From Viola odorata (lineage: Eukaryota > Streptophyta > Magnoliopsida > Malpighiales > Violaceae), in assembly GCA_963691705.1 (NCBI GenBank), contig OY829541.1, positions 33,554,719-33,618,718 on the forward strand: a DNA stretch of 64,000 nt. The letters run 5' to 3'. A program made the position numbers and the translations under genes. Positions 1 through 11,397 of the stretch are shown here, in pieces. The first letter of the stretch is position 1. Every line of letters starts with the position of its first letter. Under the pieces are notes generated by a model. It saw nothing but the letters and a program-made list of their open reading frames with translations, was not told where the DNA came from and searched no databases.

Positions 1-260
1 CAAGACAAGAAGTGCATAGTTTGGACATTGGACTGTTGAACAAGGGGACCAAGCAAAGGAAAAGTTTAAGTAGAAAATAAGAGCTCCACCACACAAAAGG
101 CATAGAAAGGTCACCCAAAAAGTAATCATATTTTTGCTCTAATTTTTCCAGAAGGAAGAAAAGAAAGGAATAATAGTAATCATGCCTAGTTCATTGAATT
201 TTACAAGTTAAAGACTTGCTGCTTAGGACGATTAGACACATCAAGTAGGATCAGGAATAC

Positions 261-3200
261 CTTGCAAGATTTTAGCAGAGGTTCCAAGAATGATGATCTG
301 AAGAACTGAACTGATTTTCCAAGCGACGTCCTATCCCATTCTGCAAATCAAAATAATATGCATGCTTACCCATCAAGCAGTACTAAGAAGTGTCCAAAAT
401 TAGAATGGCAGAGGATAAACGTACTATTGTCATCATCAACTCCTAGTTCTGCCATGTTAAGTTCTTCAACAAGCTGCAAATTTCAGTTGTAGAAGAAATC
501 ATGAGAAACAGAAAAAAGAATATAGAAATTAGCACATATTGTCTCACACAGTACCAAATGTCTCCATTCCCTCGTGCTCATGCATATTAATTAGGTTTAA
601 CCTAAATCTATACCTTTGAAATTTTCTTAACTTGGTCATCTGTGCAATTATCAACTCATGGGACTCTAGCACATCAACAAGGGAAGGTGACAAGCATTTC
701 AAAGTGTTGTAGAAAGGGCAAATTGTTCTGTCCAGAAAATTTATGAAGCAGTGTCCAGATTATCCAAATCAAAAGTCACAGATTCAGGTTAATCGCATGT
801 CAAAATTACTAGGATCATTTGTATCGTTAACCCATTTCACTTACCTAAAGTCCCAGAGTTATTGTTCTTTTATATGATCAAATTTGTATACAATAAAATG
901 AATTGACCACATCGAAAGCGGTTACTAGGTAAACCTCAAGTACATCGAATACAACATCACCTGTGAAATTGTTGGCACTGCAGTTGGATCAAATTCATCA
1001 CAATGTTCAGGATCAATTGGTACACACACACGTCCTGAAGCAAAAGATTAATTAGTGTAGTAAAACATAAATTGTTTCATACTCAGCACTGGAACCAATA
1101 GAACTGCCCCACACGCACCTGTTTTAGGATGCACACAGAATGGTGCTTTCAGCAAATGGTTCATTTTTCTTGAGACCTAGCATATAATTATCCAACAAAA
1201 ATAGTTACGATGGACTATTGATATGTTGTAGATACAGACTTGATACAAAATTGTCTAAAGTAAAAGACAGTCTCAAAAAGTCTGAACTTGCTAAAAGTGA
1301 TAGGAGAGGTTAACAGGAGGGACATAGGTATTTGCACAAACCTCCATATCAAGCCTTGGATAGGTGAAAGTAAACACAATCTCTTCAACACACCTCCGTA
1401 CCCCTTGAGACTGAAACAAGAGGAAAATAAATCTAAAATCAAAAGCCTTTTACAAGAACAAAAGCCACTTGCTCTTCAGCTAGAAAAAGAGATATAGCAT
1501 AAAGCCAACATGAAATCCAAATGCATGAATTAGAGATGTGTCAAAAAAATACAATGAAAATAAAAAAGGAATTTAAAGGAAGAGTAAGGGCAAAGGGTTC
1601 AGCATTTACAATATCTACATCTAAATGTTCAGGAATTGTTAAAGACCTAAAAAGCCAATATGCTGAGAACAAGAGATGCCCAAGTTGGTCAGTTTCTTTT
1701 ATCTAAGCCAACTGAGTGTACCACATTAAAAAAAAAAGTTGATCCAGTAATGCTCATAAAAAGTAACTGCAGTATACAGTTTTCTTCCCCAGTAATTCCA
1801 ACCCCTAAAAATTCATGCCATAACCTAAGCATTATGCATTAGAGAACACTTCTGGATGAAATGTTAGAAGTCTTAGACTGCTACGACAAGGATGCAAGCA
1901 CTAAAACTGAGAGAAACCATTCAGCCAAAGGATCTAAACTGTAGGACAGTCTTCCTTAGACCCCTCCTAACTGAGTAGTGACCTAAAATACCATCAACGG
2001 CAAAAATAGGTCACTACAAAGAGCACTGGGTCACTGGCCATTGTTACAATGCTTGGTGATTGAGTCACTAATTGACAATCCTTTCCTCTTCTGTAATGGC
2101 ACAACTTACAACCATATTATGAGAACTTCCCGCAAATAACCGACAAGAAATTAAGAAATGTTTATCAAATGATTTACTCAGTTCAGTGCATGGATAATCG
2201 ATCCAGTACAAGATAACTTGTACGTCAAAACAAGATAACTTTTGATAAAAAAGAGAACTGGGCACAATAATCACCTTTTCGAGTGATTTGAAAGTAATTA
2301 TAAGCATATTGAAATTGCTTTCACAGGATCCAATTGCCAAGTAACTAAAATAATTTTCAGATGATGTGGCTTTATGGCCAAATCAACAAAATTCAATCCT
2401 ACCAAACAGTTTAAAAATGACATGTATATGATCATAAAAGTGAATTCACCATTAGCAGCGAATCCTTCAATTGAATCCATTTCAAATGAACACACGGTAA
2501 AGCCAATCATGTATACAAGTGTATGCCTGCATACATGCGTGTTCTCTTATATTGCTTGAATCAAACACACACCAAAATCATCAAACAAGGGACTTGACTT
2601 AGCATATCTCATGACAGGAAATAGGCTCCCTGAGCTGTACCTTCTGCTTAACACTTTGAAGTTTATGTTTTAGCTGGTCCCATCGAGTAATATTAATGTC
2701 TTTTGATGCAGTGGATGGCTTTGTATTCTGAAACATTTCCCGTAGTTCAGAAGTAACAGCTGTGAGCATAACAAGCCATACATAAATGAACTTTCAAGGA
2801 CGCACAGGTAAACCATAAATCAACAAGGAACCACAAAAAATGTATACATTTTTCGGGTATCATCTCCAATATCTTTTCATATCTCTCCTCAGTTGAAAAT
2901 ATACTCTGACTGGAAAGCAATTTCCTCTCAAAAAAATCCCTGAGAACCTCAGTGTATGATCTCCTGAAGAGTAGTTTATTTTAGTAGAAGAAATTACTAA
3001 TCTACATTTAGAAAATAAAAAAATTAACAATTTAGACTAGAACTTACGCTAGAAAAGGATGAAGAACAAGACCTGGCAATGTAACTTTTCTATTGCTGTT
3101 TTCATTGCCCTGAAAAATAGTACCGAATCAAGAAATCTGTTAAATATCCTATAAAAGATCTTGCGACGCGATTTCACCCTAGAGTATGGGTATATCACCT

Positions 3201-4846
3201 TGTATACTCGGAAGTAATCAGCGATTGATGCCCTCTCTTCGTTGGTTAACCTGCATGAGTTATCCCGGTGCTTTTAAAACATTTTGCATCATGAACCTTT
3301 TAAAAAAAGAAAATGCACAATAGTTTAAGTGCATTGCCTTCTTGCTTTGCCATCACAAACCCAGCAATGGATGCCGCGCCGACCACTATAAACCCAGAGA
3401 AGGTGACTAAAGCCAAAGTCATCTGCTTACGATAAAAATATTAAATTCCAGACAGAATTCAATTTTGCGAACTCTTGACCAGAATAAGAGGAAATAAGGC
3501 ATCACTTGACAAAATAAAACTATAAACACAGCTGAAGGTTGAGAGGAAGGAAGAAAAGGATTAGGCCCATTGTATACTTCTGTCAGTAGTATTACAAAGG
3601 AAAAAACACCAGGAGTACACCACATACAGTATTCTCGTAAATTTCACCATTTATGCAATCTTTTTAGTTTTGGTAAACATCAGGTTGGATTTTGCAGGAA
3701 GTATGAGGACACAATGTAACATATTCCTACCTCTGAGTGCAGTATCAATCACTTTAATAGCAATTGTCATTAGGGGCCAGCATTCCAAGCAAGTATCAGC
3801 TCCTGAACAGCAAAATCTAACATCATCATAATCTGACATATCCTGGAGAAAAAACTTAAACATGTCAACTAACCAAAAATTCAGGTTTTTAATTAGGTAT
3901 CATAATGGGCTACTGTAGAATGCCAATCTCTTACAATATCAAAAACAAGCTCTCTCTCCACGGGAGTGAAAACATTATCACCACTTTGGGTGTAGGCGTG
4001 CCTCTTGGAGGGCTGCAACACACAAATAATCAGGGAATAAAAAAAACATGGAAAAGAAAACAAAGAACAAGTGCAACAACCAAAATAAACCAAAGATCAT
4101 AAGCAATTTATATCTCTCATGTGCATAAAAAGTGAGAATACTGAATAGAGTCCCCCTAAAAGACAGAAGATATAGCATACAATTTAACTTGGCTATATTG
4201 GATCGAGAAATAAAACCTATCACCTTTGTCTAGGCTACACTAGCTGTGAGTTGACTCTGGTTAAGAACAGTGTGAGTGTGCGTGAGTGTGAAACAACATA
4301 ATGAAGTGTCAGGTTACCACACTGATGAGCAATGAAAAATCTTACATCCACACTGTAGATAGGGCCAATGTCTATTTTAAATGGGCACTTTTCTCTGACT
4401 GAATTTTCAAGCTCCGAGACAGTATTGAAAGACTGGAAACGCAGATAAATGTCCTTATCTAGTGTGAAAGAAAACTCCCTTCGGCCGAAGTAGGACTTGT
4501 CACAGGCTGGATGCTTCCCATCTAACAGATAAACAATGAAAAGGGCACAGTTCAGCCTACGGAAAGAATGCATCTTGCATCATTTTGAGAAAGAGCAAAG
4601 AAGAGGGTTTTGGCGCGCATAGGAGAATAAGTAGATTACCATTTCCATAGGACAGCCACTTGAAAAAATCAGCATAGGGGAACAGTTTTGCTGCCAATCA
4701 AAGATGAGGAGAGGACTATGTCAAGATGCATAAGTGAAGAAGTAAGGGAAGATGATGATGATGACGGGGAAGATTGAGTTACCATAGTAAAGCCTCAGAT
4801 AATTGACATTAAACTCATCATCAATCAACATATCAGTGGTTGTCAT
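261..4846 (-). CDS. PRIM1: DNA primase small (catalytic) subunit, 15 exons visible, 3' end beyond window
   Basis: This is the catalytic small subunit of the DNA polymerase alpha-primase complex, which makes RNA primers in the nucleus. Exons read on the minus strand: 4846-4783, 4690-4640, 4521-4346, 4012-3935, 3842-3731, 3422-3338, 3250-3199, 3109-3048, 2963-2848, 2759-2641, 1410-1342, 1176-1119, 1034-961, 473-425, 340-261. All phases join without a stop, giving 415 codons; the family is about 450 residues, so roughly one short last exon lies left of position 1. Visible motifs: catalytic FDID (D122, D124; split between exons 4 and 5), zinc-binding cysteines 134, 135, 141 and 144, [10 protein letters not shown] near residues 172-181, and the third acid in YPRLDME (D326). 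The start was chosen because [20 protein letters not shown] matches the family N-terminus. Intron 6 uses a GC donor. Intron 10 is about 1.2 kb. Identification is confident; individual splice sites are by eye. Confidence 0.93.
4608..4616 (+). promoter_or_regulatory. E2F-like site in primase intron 2
   Basis: TTTTGGCGC followed by GCG is a perfect E2F consensus match about 230 bp downstream of the primase start codon, inside intron 2. It may be an intronic cell-cycle element; this rests on the motif only. Confidence 0.4.
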
Positions 4847-5624
4847 GGCTCTGAAACCGAATTTCCTGAAAGTGAAGATGGATTGCTACTTGAAGCTGCA
4901 GCGTAGCTTTTTGTGTACCAGAGCCAAAAATGACAAAGGAGAAACAGGGTCTGTCACTCGATCGTTTTTTCAATTCGAAACGAAATTGGGTGTTTGAAAA
5001 TTAAAATAATCAAAAACCTCTGATCTTGATTTTTAGGGTTTGCCACTTTGTACTGATAGAGAGCGTTGGAAAGGCGGTTGAAACAGGCAACCGATTAAAC
5101 CGGTAGTGGCGAAAATTGAAGGGAACAGAGAGAAAATTAGGTTGGCGGGATAGGTATACGAAATATGGCGCCAAAAACCGTATGACAAGGCCCACAAAGA
5201 CCAAAACAAAACACCTGCGGGTTGCTAACTACAAGTCGTCGCTCTTTGGATATAACTCGAGAGTTTAAGTAAATTCGAAATGGGAAAGTGAAATCGAAAA
5301 CGTAAAATTGTAAGAGTTTACATTTTATGATAATTTAATATTATTATATATATATGTCAATTTCAAAATAATTTTATCAATAATTATTAAAAATTTACAA
5401 AATTTTTTTTAGACCAAAACGACGTTGTTTTGGATAGAAAAGAGAATCGTTTTGGTAATTTTTTTTTTAAATAGCCAAATTTTTTGAACTCGGTAAACTC
5501 ATCCGAGTTTACACCTGATTTTGAGTTTATGTCCGAGTTGGCTCGTTTGAGGGATGGAATCATAAAAACGTACGAATTTATGAACTAAAAGCTAAGCTTA
5601 ACTGTTAATCAAATAAAGAAAATT
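4847..5624. other. Primase 5' region and AT-rich spacer
   Basis: Apart from the E2F-like sites this stretch holds no credible gene. The part to about 5215 is presumably primase promoter and 5' UTR; 5280-5624 is AT-rich with no recognised element. Confidence 0.5.
5141..5176 (-). promoter_or_regulatory. E2F-like sites upstream of primase
   Basis: Read on the minus strand, 5176-5168 is TTTTGGCGC, a perfect match to the plant E2F consensus TTTSSCGC inside a GGCGCC palindrome. A weaker site (TTGGCGGGA, plus strand) lies at 5142-5150. They are about 300-330 bp upstream of the primase start codon. E2F sites are typical of S-phase replication genes, which fits; binding itself is inferred. Confidence 0.6.
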
Positions 5625-6390
5625 GGAAAAAGGGTAAAATACACCCCTACATTTGTATCATAGGTTAAAATAAGCCACTACATTTGTAATTGAGTCAAAT
5701 AAGCCACTGCATTTGTATCACATGTCAGGATAAGCCACTACATTTGTAATTGAGTCAAATAAGCCACTGCATTTGTCAATTTGATCTACATTAGCCACTC
5801 ATCCCTAAAAATAGTTATACCTTGTTTGGATATATCATAAGAATATGCTTACATGGTATTCTTTTTTAAATGACATGACATAAAAACCATGACCAACACT
5901 CATTTTTACAATTGAAAAATAAAAAGTTGGATCTCAAAAATAAATAAAATTGAGTGCACAAAAATAGTGGTTTATTATTTTGATCTTACTCGATGTTTTA
6001 TTGCTAAAAAAATGAATATTATTTTGATCTCGCTCGATTTTTTATTTTTGAATATTTTGATTCAACGTTTTATTTTTCTATTGCAAAAATGAATGTTGAG
6101 CATGATTTTTATGCCATGTCATTTAAAAAAATAATACTATGTAATCATAGTCTTATGATGTATCCAAACAAGGTATAAGGAATGAGTGGTTAATATAGAT
6201 CAAATGGATAAATGCAGTGGCTTATTTGGCTCAATTACAAATGTAGTGGCTTATCTTGATATATGATACAAATATAGTGGCTTATCCTGATATGTGATAC
6301 AAATGCAGTGGCTTATTTGACTCAATTACAAATGTAGTGATTTATCTTGACCTATGATACAAATGCAGGGGTGTATCTTACCCTTTTTCC
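5625..6390. mobile_element. Foldback (long-TIR) DNA element, Mutator-like, non-autonomous
   Basis: A 766-bp element whose two halves are inverted copies of each other almost to the centre. It starts GGAAAAAGGGTAAAATACAC and ends with the near-complement GTGTATCTTACCCTTTTTCC. It is flanked by perfect 9-bp direct repeats AAGAAAATT at 5616-5624 and 6391-6399. Each arm contains several copies of a roughly 29-bp motif including AAGCCACTACATTTG. No coding capacity is seen. A 9-bp duplication with very long terminal inverted repeats is the hallmark of Mutator-like elements; the class assignment is inference, the structure is directly visible. Confidence 0.82.
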
Positions 6391-6399
6391 AAGAAAATT

Positions 6400-7800
6400 G
6401 GACGGAAGGGGATCTTTTTTTTGAAACAAATAAATCGGTGGGATGTTTAATAGTCCATGAAAGGTTTTTGCTTTTCTCAAATAGTTCAAGGAGATCTTGT
6501 ACTATTTCTCCAACAAATTATGTCATATAATATAAGTAAGATTAATGTGGTAAACCCCTGAGTAAAAGTGTAAGAATAACAATTTAAAGTGTGAAAATAT
6601 TACCACCTTAATAATATTTAATATTAGTACTCCCTCCGTTTTTTAACGGTTGTCCATTTTGGTAAAAAAAAAAAAATCTAATTAGTTGCTTCATTTATAT
6701 CTCCTACGAAGTTAGTTGTAGTTTTTATCTTTCTTATAAATTACAAAGTCCAACCTAATCAATTTAAAATATATTAATTTTGGATTGGTAAATTTAAAGT
6801 AAAGTAATTAATATGGTGGAGTGAATTTGTAACTGAAATTAATAGCAAAAAATATTTACTGAGAAATAACAAAAGGATATCTAATATGTTTTTTAAGAAA
6901 GGACATCTAATTTTAGATGTGAAAGAAAGCTATAGAACATTCATTGAGGCATATATTCCATTTGTAATAACATCCAGCAATTTGCTCCTACAAAATGCTT
7001 TTCCCAAATATTATTATTCTTTTCTGAAACCCCTGCTGGCCAAGTTGAGAGGTCCCAATGAATTGCATAAAATGCATAATCATTATTAACCGAGACGCAA
7101 CTCCGATAATGCTTAGTTTTATTGTGCTCCATAAAAAACTATAAATTCAATATATAATTATCTAAAAATTGCGACAATGTGTCACTAATATTATTAAAAT
7201 TAACCATTTTTACATTTATGCCATTAGTTAATACCCGATAATAAGAAACGCAGTAATATTTTTTTTTATAGGCAGAGGTGAGATTCAAATTTGGATCTAA
7301 CTTTCTTTTGATACTTTTATCACCAATAAAACAACTAATGAGCTACATAAATGCATTAACTTTTGACAAAAAAATATAAATTTTCTAAAAATGGAAAATA
7401 TTTCATTTGCGGCATATAATTCTTAAAAACAGGAATATAGAATAGTATTTTTTTGTTTTTGGGTAAAATCATTCCAAAACACAGCTGTTTTCTCTTAGGA
7501 CCATCAGGAAAGACAAAGCTTTAGGAATCCTAGAGGTGGGAGGAGATGCATTTTCATCCTCTGCTTGGGATTGGATATCTGTGTCAACTGCTGCATAAAT
7601 CACAAGAGAATTTCCTTTAATTCTCGCAATTTTCAAATCTTCTGATGACTTATCATACATCAAGGGCAAAAAATGTATATGTCATGAGGGGAATAGATTC
7701 CGAATGACAACAATTTCAAATTGACATTTTCGCATTCTATTTATTTATTTTATTTTTAAAATTTTTTTTTCACATTTATCCATCACAAATAATTTAGCAG

Positions 7801-7804
<4 letters not shown>
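6400..7804. other. AT-rich intergenic DNA
   Basis: Contains the MITE-like end near 6630 and no recognisable gene. A minus-strand open stretch at 7469-7669 (66 codons, MPLMYDKSSEDLKIARIKGN...) has coding-like composition but no family I recognise and no neighbouring exon, so it is not called. Confidence 0.4.
6628..6660 (+). repeat. Stowaway-type MITE end (single terminus)
   Basis: TA followed by CTCCCTCCGTTTTTTAACGG resembles the terminal repeat of Stowaway/Tc1-mariner MITEs. No matching inverted end is visible downstream to 7000, so this may be a truncated copy or chance similarity. Confidence 0.3.

Positions 7805-7875
<71 letters not shown>
7805..7875. repeat. (AT)n microsatellite
   Basis: An essentially uninterrupted run of alternating A and T of about 70 bases lies between the AT-rich spacer and the HIPP promoter. 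Confidence 0.95.
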
Positions 7876-7876
<1 letters not shown>

Positions 7877-8347
7877 TCCTTTTGTCTTAGAACATATATA
7901 ATATAATATCATTTCCTCACCGCGCGCATGAGTTCCGTTGGTTGGTTCAAACTCATAACTTCAAAACATAAAGTATTGCCGCGAAAATAATATGATTGTT
8001 CTTAAATTATTAAGAAAGGTTATTATGAAAACGTATAGCTATAGCATAATTGCTTATATGCTAATTTGAAATTGTCTGTTAAAGTTCCGTTTCAGTTTTT
8101 TCTGAACTCGTACCCCCCTAATATATTCCTCAGTTTATCGGGGAAAATAATTTATTATCATTATTATTGTTATAAAGAGGAAGAAAGTTCAAACGACACA
8201 CACAAGTTGTTTGATTGAGGTAGAGCTAAGAATGGCATTTTGCCTAATGTCTAATGTCATGAGTCATCATGAGCAAGTGGGTTTTCTCTGAAAACTGAAG
8301 TAAGGGTATTATTTCTATTTGAACTAACAATTAATATCATTGGGGGA

Positions 8348-8357
8348 GAAACTATAT
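8348..8357 (+). promoter_or_regulatory. TATA box of HIPP gene
   Basis: ACTATATAGA is placed about 90 bp upstream of the ATG at 8446, followed by a pyrimidine-rich leader (CTCTTTCTCTC). Spacing suits a plant core promoter. Confidence 0.5.
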
Positions 8358-8445
8358 AGAACAGAAAAAGTCCCATTATAATTTCTCCTCTATTCACCTT
8401 CTTCTCTTTCTCTCTTAATTACAACATTGCCATTATTAATTAATT

Positions 8446-9751
8446 ATGCTTGGATTTATTTCTGGGAGGTCAAAATTATCAAATGCCTTGTCCGTAAGTG
8501 CAACCCATTTATATATATAATTATTTTGATGTGTTTAATCTCTGGTTTTGATCTTCTAATTATGTTTGAACTGTGCTGGATACATACACTATGCATATAT
8601 ATGATATGTGATATACACAGATTGTGGAGCTCTTGGTACATATGGACTGCCAAGGATGCGAAAAGCGGATAAGAAGAGCAATCTCCAAACTGGAAGGCAA
8701 GTCCTTAATTCTTTCAATTATTTGCTTTTCTCAAGGAAAGTGTTTATACTCATAAGTTGCTTCGGTTGAAGTTTATATTAATGAGTAATTGGTGTGAATT
8801 GTTTGACGTATTTAGATTGAACGAACAAGACATGGTTGGTTTGTGATTTTTTTGAGGTTGTAACTGGAAATATATAAGGTAGAATTGTATATTGATTATT
8901 AATTAGTTGAAATTGTAACTAAATCTTTTAGAGGAAATGATCTCTCACCATTCTTTTTAATTACCTTGAAATAAATCTCTTATTAACACATATTTTATTA
9001 ATGAAACTAGTGATGTTATTTTCATACATTTTTCTTGAAAATTAACTAAATTTTTTATTCTTTTATTTTTGGTAGATATAGATAGGGACACTAGAAACTA
9101 AGCAAATAGGCATCCCCGATTACATCATGAAAAACCCAAAAACTCATTTTACTCTAAGTTATGGATTAGGATTCCTACAGAGAAGCTATAGATATGAATG
9201 ATGGGACAAAAAATCGACAGCAAAATTAGCTTCACAATGCACATAAGTGATAGTTTATTTTTTTATTTTATAAAAAATACAACTTTTAGTACTTAATTAA
9301 GTAGCCGATTTATTAAATTAATAAAAAGAATGGGCGATGTGAGAATAACACAATTCGTAATTAATTAGTTGACTAATATTATATGATCAAAAGGAAGAGT
9401 AATTGATTGGTTCAATGGGTAATGGCAGGAGTTAATAGCTTGGAGATAGACATGGATAAGCAGAAAGTGACTGTAAAAGGATATGTTGATGAAAGGAAAG
9501 TGCTGAAAATTGTGAGGAGAACAGGAAGGAAAGCAGAGTTCTGGCCATTTCCATACGATTCAGAGTACTACCCATATGCATCACAATACTTGGAAGAAAC
9601 AAATTACGCATCTTCCTATAATTACTACAAGCATGGTTATAATGAGAGTGTGCATGGATACTTCCCTGACCAAGCCTACTCTACTGTCGATGATGAAACT
9701 GTCCATCTCTTTAGTGAAGACAATGTCCATGCTTATTGCACCATCATGTGA
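8446..9751 (+). CDS. Heavy-metal-associated isoprenylated plant protein (HIPP), 148 aa
   Basis: A small metal-binding protein expected to be prenylated and membrane-associated. Exons 8446-8493, 8621-8696 and 9429-9751 join in frame to 148 residues. An HMA (ferredoxin-like) domain covers about residues 17-80, with the metal-binding loop MDCQGC (C26 and C29), then KRIRRAISKLEGVNSLEIDM and a typical KVTVKGYVDERKVLK strand-helix. The tail is rich in Tyr and Asn and ends CTIM, a CaaX box whose final Met favours farnesylation. The first exon (MLGFISGRSKLSNALS) precedes the HMA domain as in several HIPPs. The second intron is about 730 bp and uses a GC donor (AAG then GCAAGT); the nearby GT would bring a stop into frame. 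A TATA box and an AATAAA at 9803 frame the gene. The exact HIPP number cannot be assigned by eye. Confidence 0.92.
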
Positions 9752-9802
9752 TCATCAAATTCATCCATCCATACATATGCATTAATGCACCACATATAAT
9801 TG

Positions 9803-9808
9803 AATAAA
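9803..9808 (+). terminator. Polyadenylation signal of HIPP gene
   Basis: AATAAA lies 52 bp after the stop codon in AT-rich DNA, a plausible near-upstream element for poly(A) addition. Confidence 0.45.
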
Positions 9809-9964
9809 TGCAACAAACTATATTATAGTTAATATATAATATAGATTTATAGATTTAGCATACATTTAATATATGTAACTTAGTGATAATGTTACACTAA
9901 AAAAACAAAAAAAACGAGAAATACCCGTCGATAAGACGCGAACCGAAACGTAATTAGTGATTCT

Positions 9965-10208
9965 TTGCAAGAGGAAGGATCAAACCAAAACCGGACACAA
10001 AAGTTGAAAAAACTGACCGAACCGAACATATGCTCCATCCTATTACATGACCTTTTCATAAAAAAATGTTTGTTTTTCTGCCAATGGCGCCCAACCTTCT
10101 CCCATGTCACCCACCACTCAAGAGTCTCAATTGCAGCGACTAAATTCCCGCTGAAATCCCTAATTTCCTATGCACCACCATCGTCACCGCCACTACGGCC
10201 ACCCACAC
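9965..10208 (+). pseudogene. Possible host ORF interrupted by gypsy element 1
   Basis: A plus-strand frame reads WRPTFSHVTHHSRVSIAATK, then KFPLKSLISYAPPSSPPLRP up to the left border of the retroelement. Joining across the insertion (removing one CACAC duplication) would continue LANFSPPPPW to a stop at about 17315. Ser/Ala/Pro-rich composition resembles a transit-peptide region, but the family is not recognised and the frame may be chance. Confidence 0.25.
10204..10208. repeat. Target-site duplication, left (CACAC)
   Basis: The 5-bp CACAC immediately outside the left LTR matches 17282-17286 outside the right LTR. Confidence 0.85.
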
Positions 10209-11334
10209 TGATATGATTCTTGCTAGGCTTGAACCGTTTCTTCTTGTGCGATCGTTGTTCAAGACTGGATTTCGTGCGAAAATACTTGGATAACTCAATA
10301 CGAGCGTTGACCCTGCTAAACGTGATTGTCTAGCCAACCCAGCTACGCGTGTGAGGTTCTTGATCGAACTCCTAACCCTTACTGATACGATCCTTACTAG
10401 ACTTGAATCGTTTCTCCTTGTGCGATCGTTGTTAAAGACTGGATTTCGTGCGAAAATACTTGGATAACTCAATACGAGCGCTGAACCTACTAAACGTGAT
10501 TGTCTAGCCAACCCAGCTACGCGTGTGAGGTTCTTGATCGAACTCCTAACCCTCTAACCCGCAATTAGGCTAGCAACCTAGGTAGTTGAACAATGGGTGA
10601 ACTTTCAATTTACTTGAGTTGTTCTTCGAGCGTTCGGACTCAAAGGATTCAAGGTTCAAGGTTGAACAATTTTTAGAGTAATTAACTCGGGGTTTTTGGC
10701 AAAAAAAAAGGTCTAACTCTTTATTAGCCAAGCGGCGACCTTTAAATAGGCGCATGCAAGTATAAATCCTACTAGTATTTGAACTACTATCTAAACTTAA
10801 ATTCTACTTGTACAAAGACTGAAATAATTAATTAAATTAATTATAATACTAATACTAAGTAGTTTAGAAGACTAAAACAATCCTACACACGGTAGAATTG
10901 CGCAAGCGCATTCTTCTTCAAGTTGGAGTCCTTGGCGCGCTAGGACTTGCGCATGCGTTGACCGACTCGGCCATTCTCCCAAACGCGTCGTGCGTTTGAC
11001 CTGAAACTCCTCCAACCTCTCCTAGACACTCCAAGCTATCTTGTAATTCGGCTGGGGTTCGACAAATATTTCCCAAGTCTGACTTGGCTCTGGCGTCATC
11101 TCCGTAGGCCCTAGTGTGTGCGCTAGGCGCGGCCAGCAACGTCACTAGCCTTGGCGTGTGCGCGCGCAGTGTAGACTCGTCCACCAAAGCCTCATGCTAA
11201 AGTTCGTCGTGCAAGAACAAAGATATCTAGTTGGACAAACGCTTGCTGTGTTGTCGCGTCATAGGGCCAAGGGGTGGCAAGGGCATGCGTGAGGTGCGGC
11301 GTGCGTTGTGCGATACACACTAGGGTTCACATCA
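10209..11334 (-). repeat. 3' LTR of gypsy element 1, with duplicated terminus
   Basis: Corresponds to 16332-17281 but carries an extra 174 bp: 10209-10382 and 10383-10556 are tandem, slightly diverged copies of the same terminal segment (both contain GTGCGATCGTTGTT and CAACCCAGCTACGCGTGTGA). The target duplication abuts the outer copy, so the duplication lies within the element. The inner end ends CACATCA next to the polypurine tract. Confidence 0.88.
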
Positions 11335-11347
11335 GCCCCTCCCTCTT
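11335..11347 (-). promoter_or_regulatory. Polypurine tract of gypsy element 1
   Basis: On the minus strand GAAGAGGGAGGGGC directly abuts the TGATGTG start of the 3' LTR, the position for plus-strand DNA priming. Confidence 0.75.
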
Positions 11348-11397
11348 CACGAGGATTCGCCCTCGAATCTGATCCTTCCTCATCATCATCCTCCCAA

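Noticed and set aside
1..260. Readthrough of primase exon 15 into VFLILLDVSNRPKQQVFNL and a stop as the true C-terminus
   Set aside because: The family continues differently after PLLKSCK and a good GT donor lies at 260-259; the final exon most likely lies beyond the left edge.
7469..7669. Minus-strand 66-codon ORF with coding-like composition
   Set aside because: No recognised family, no splice partners and no promoter; left uncalled.
8456..8653. Minus-strand ORF across the HIPP gene
   Set aside because: Shadow of HIPP exons and introns on the opposite strand.
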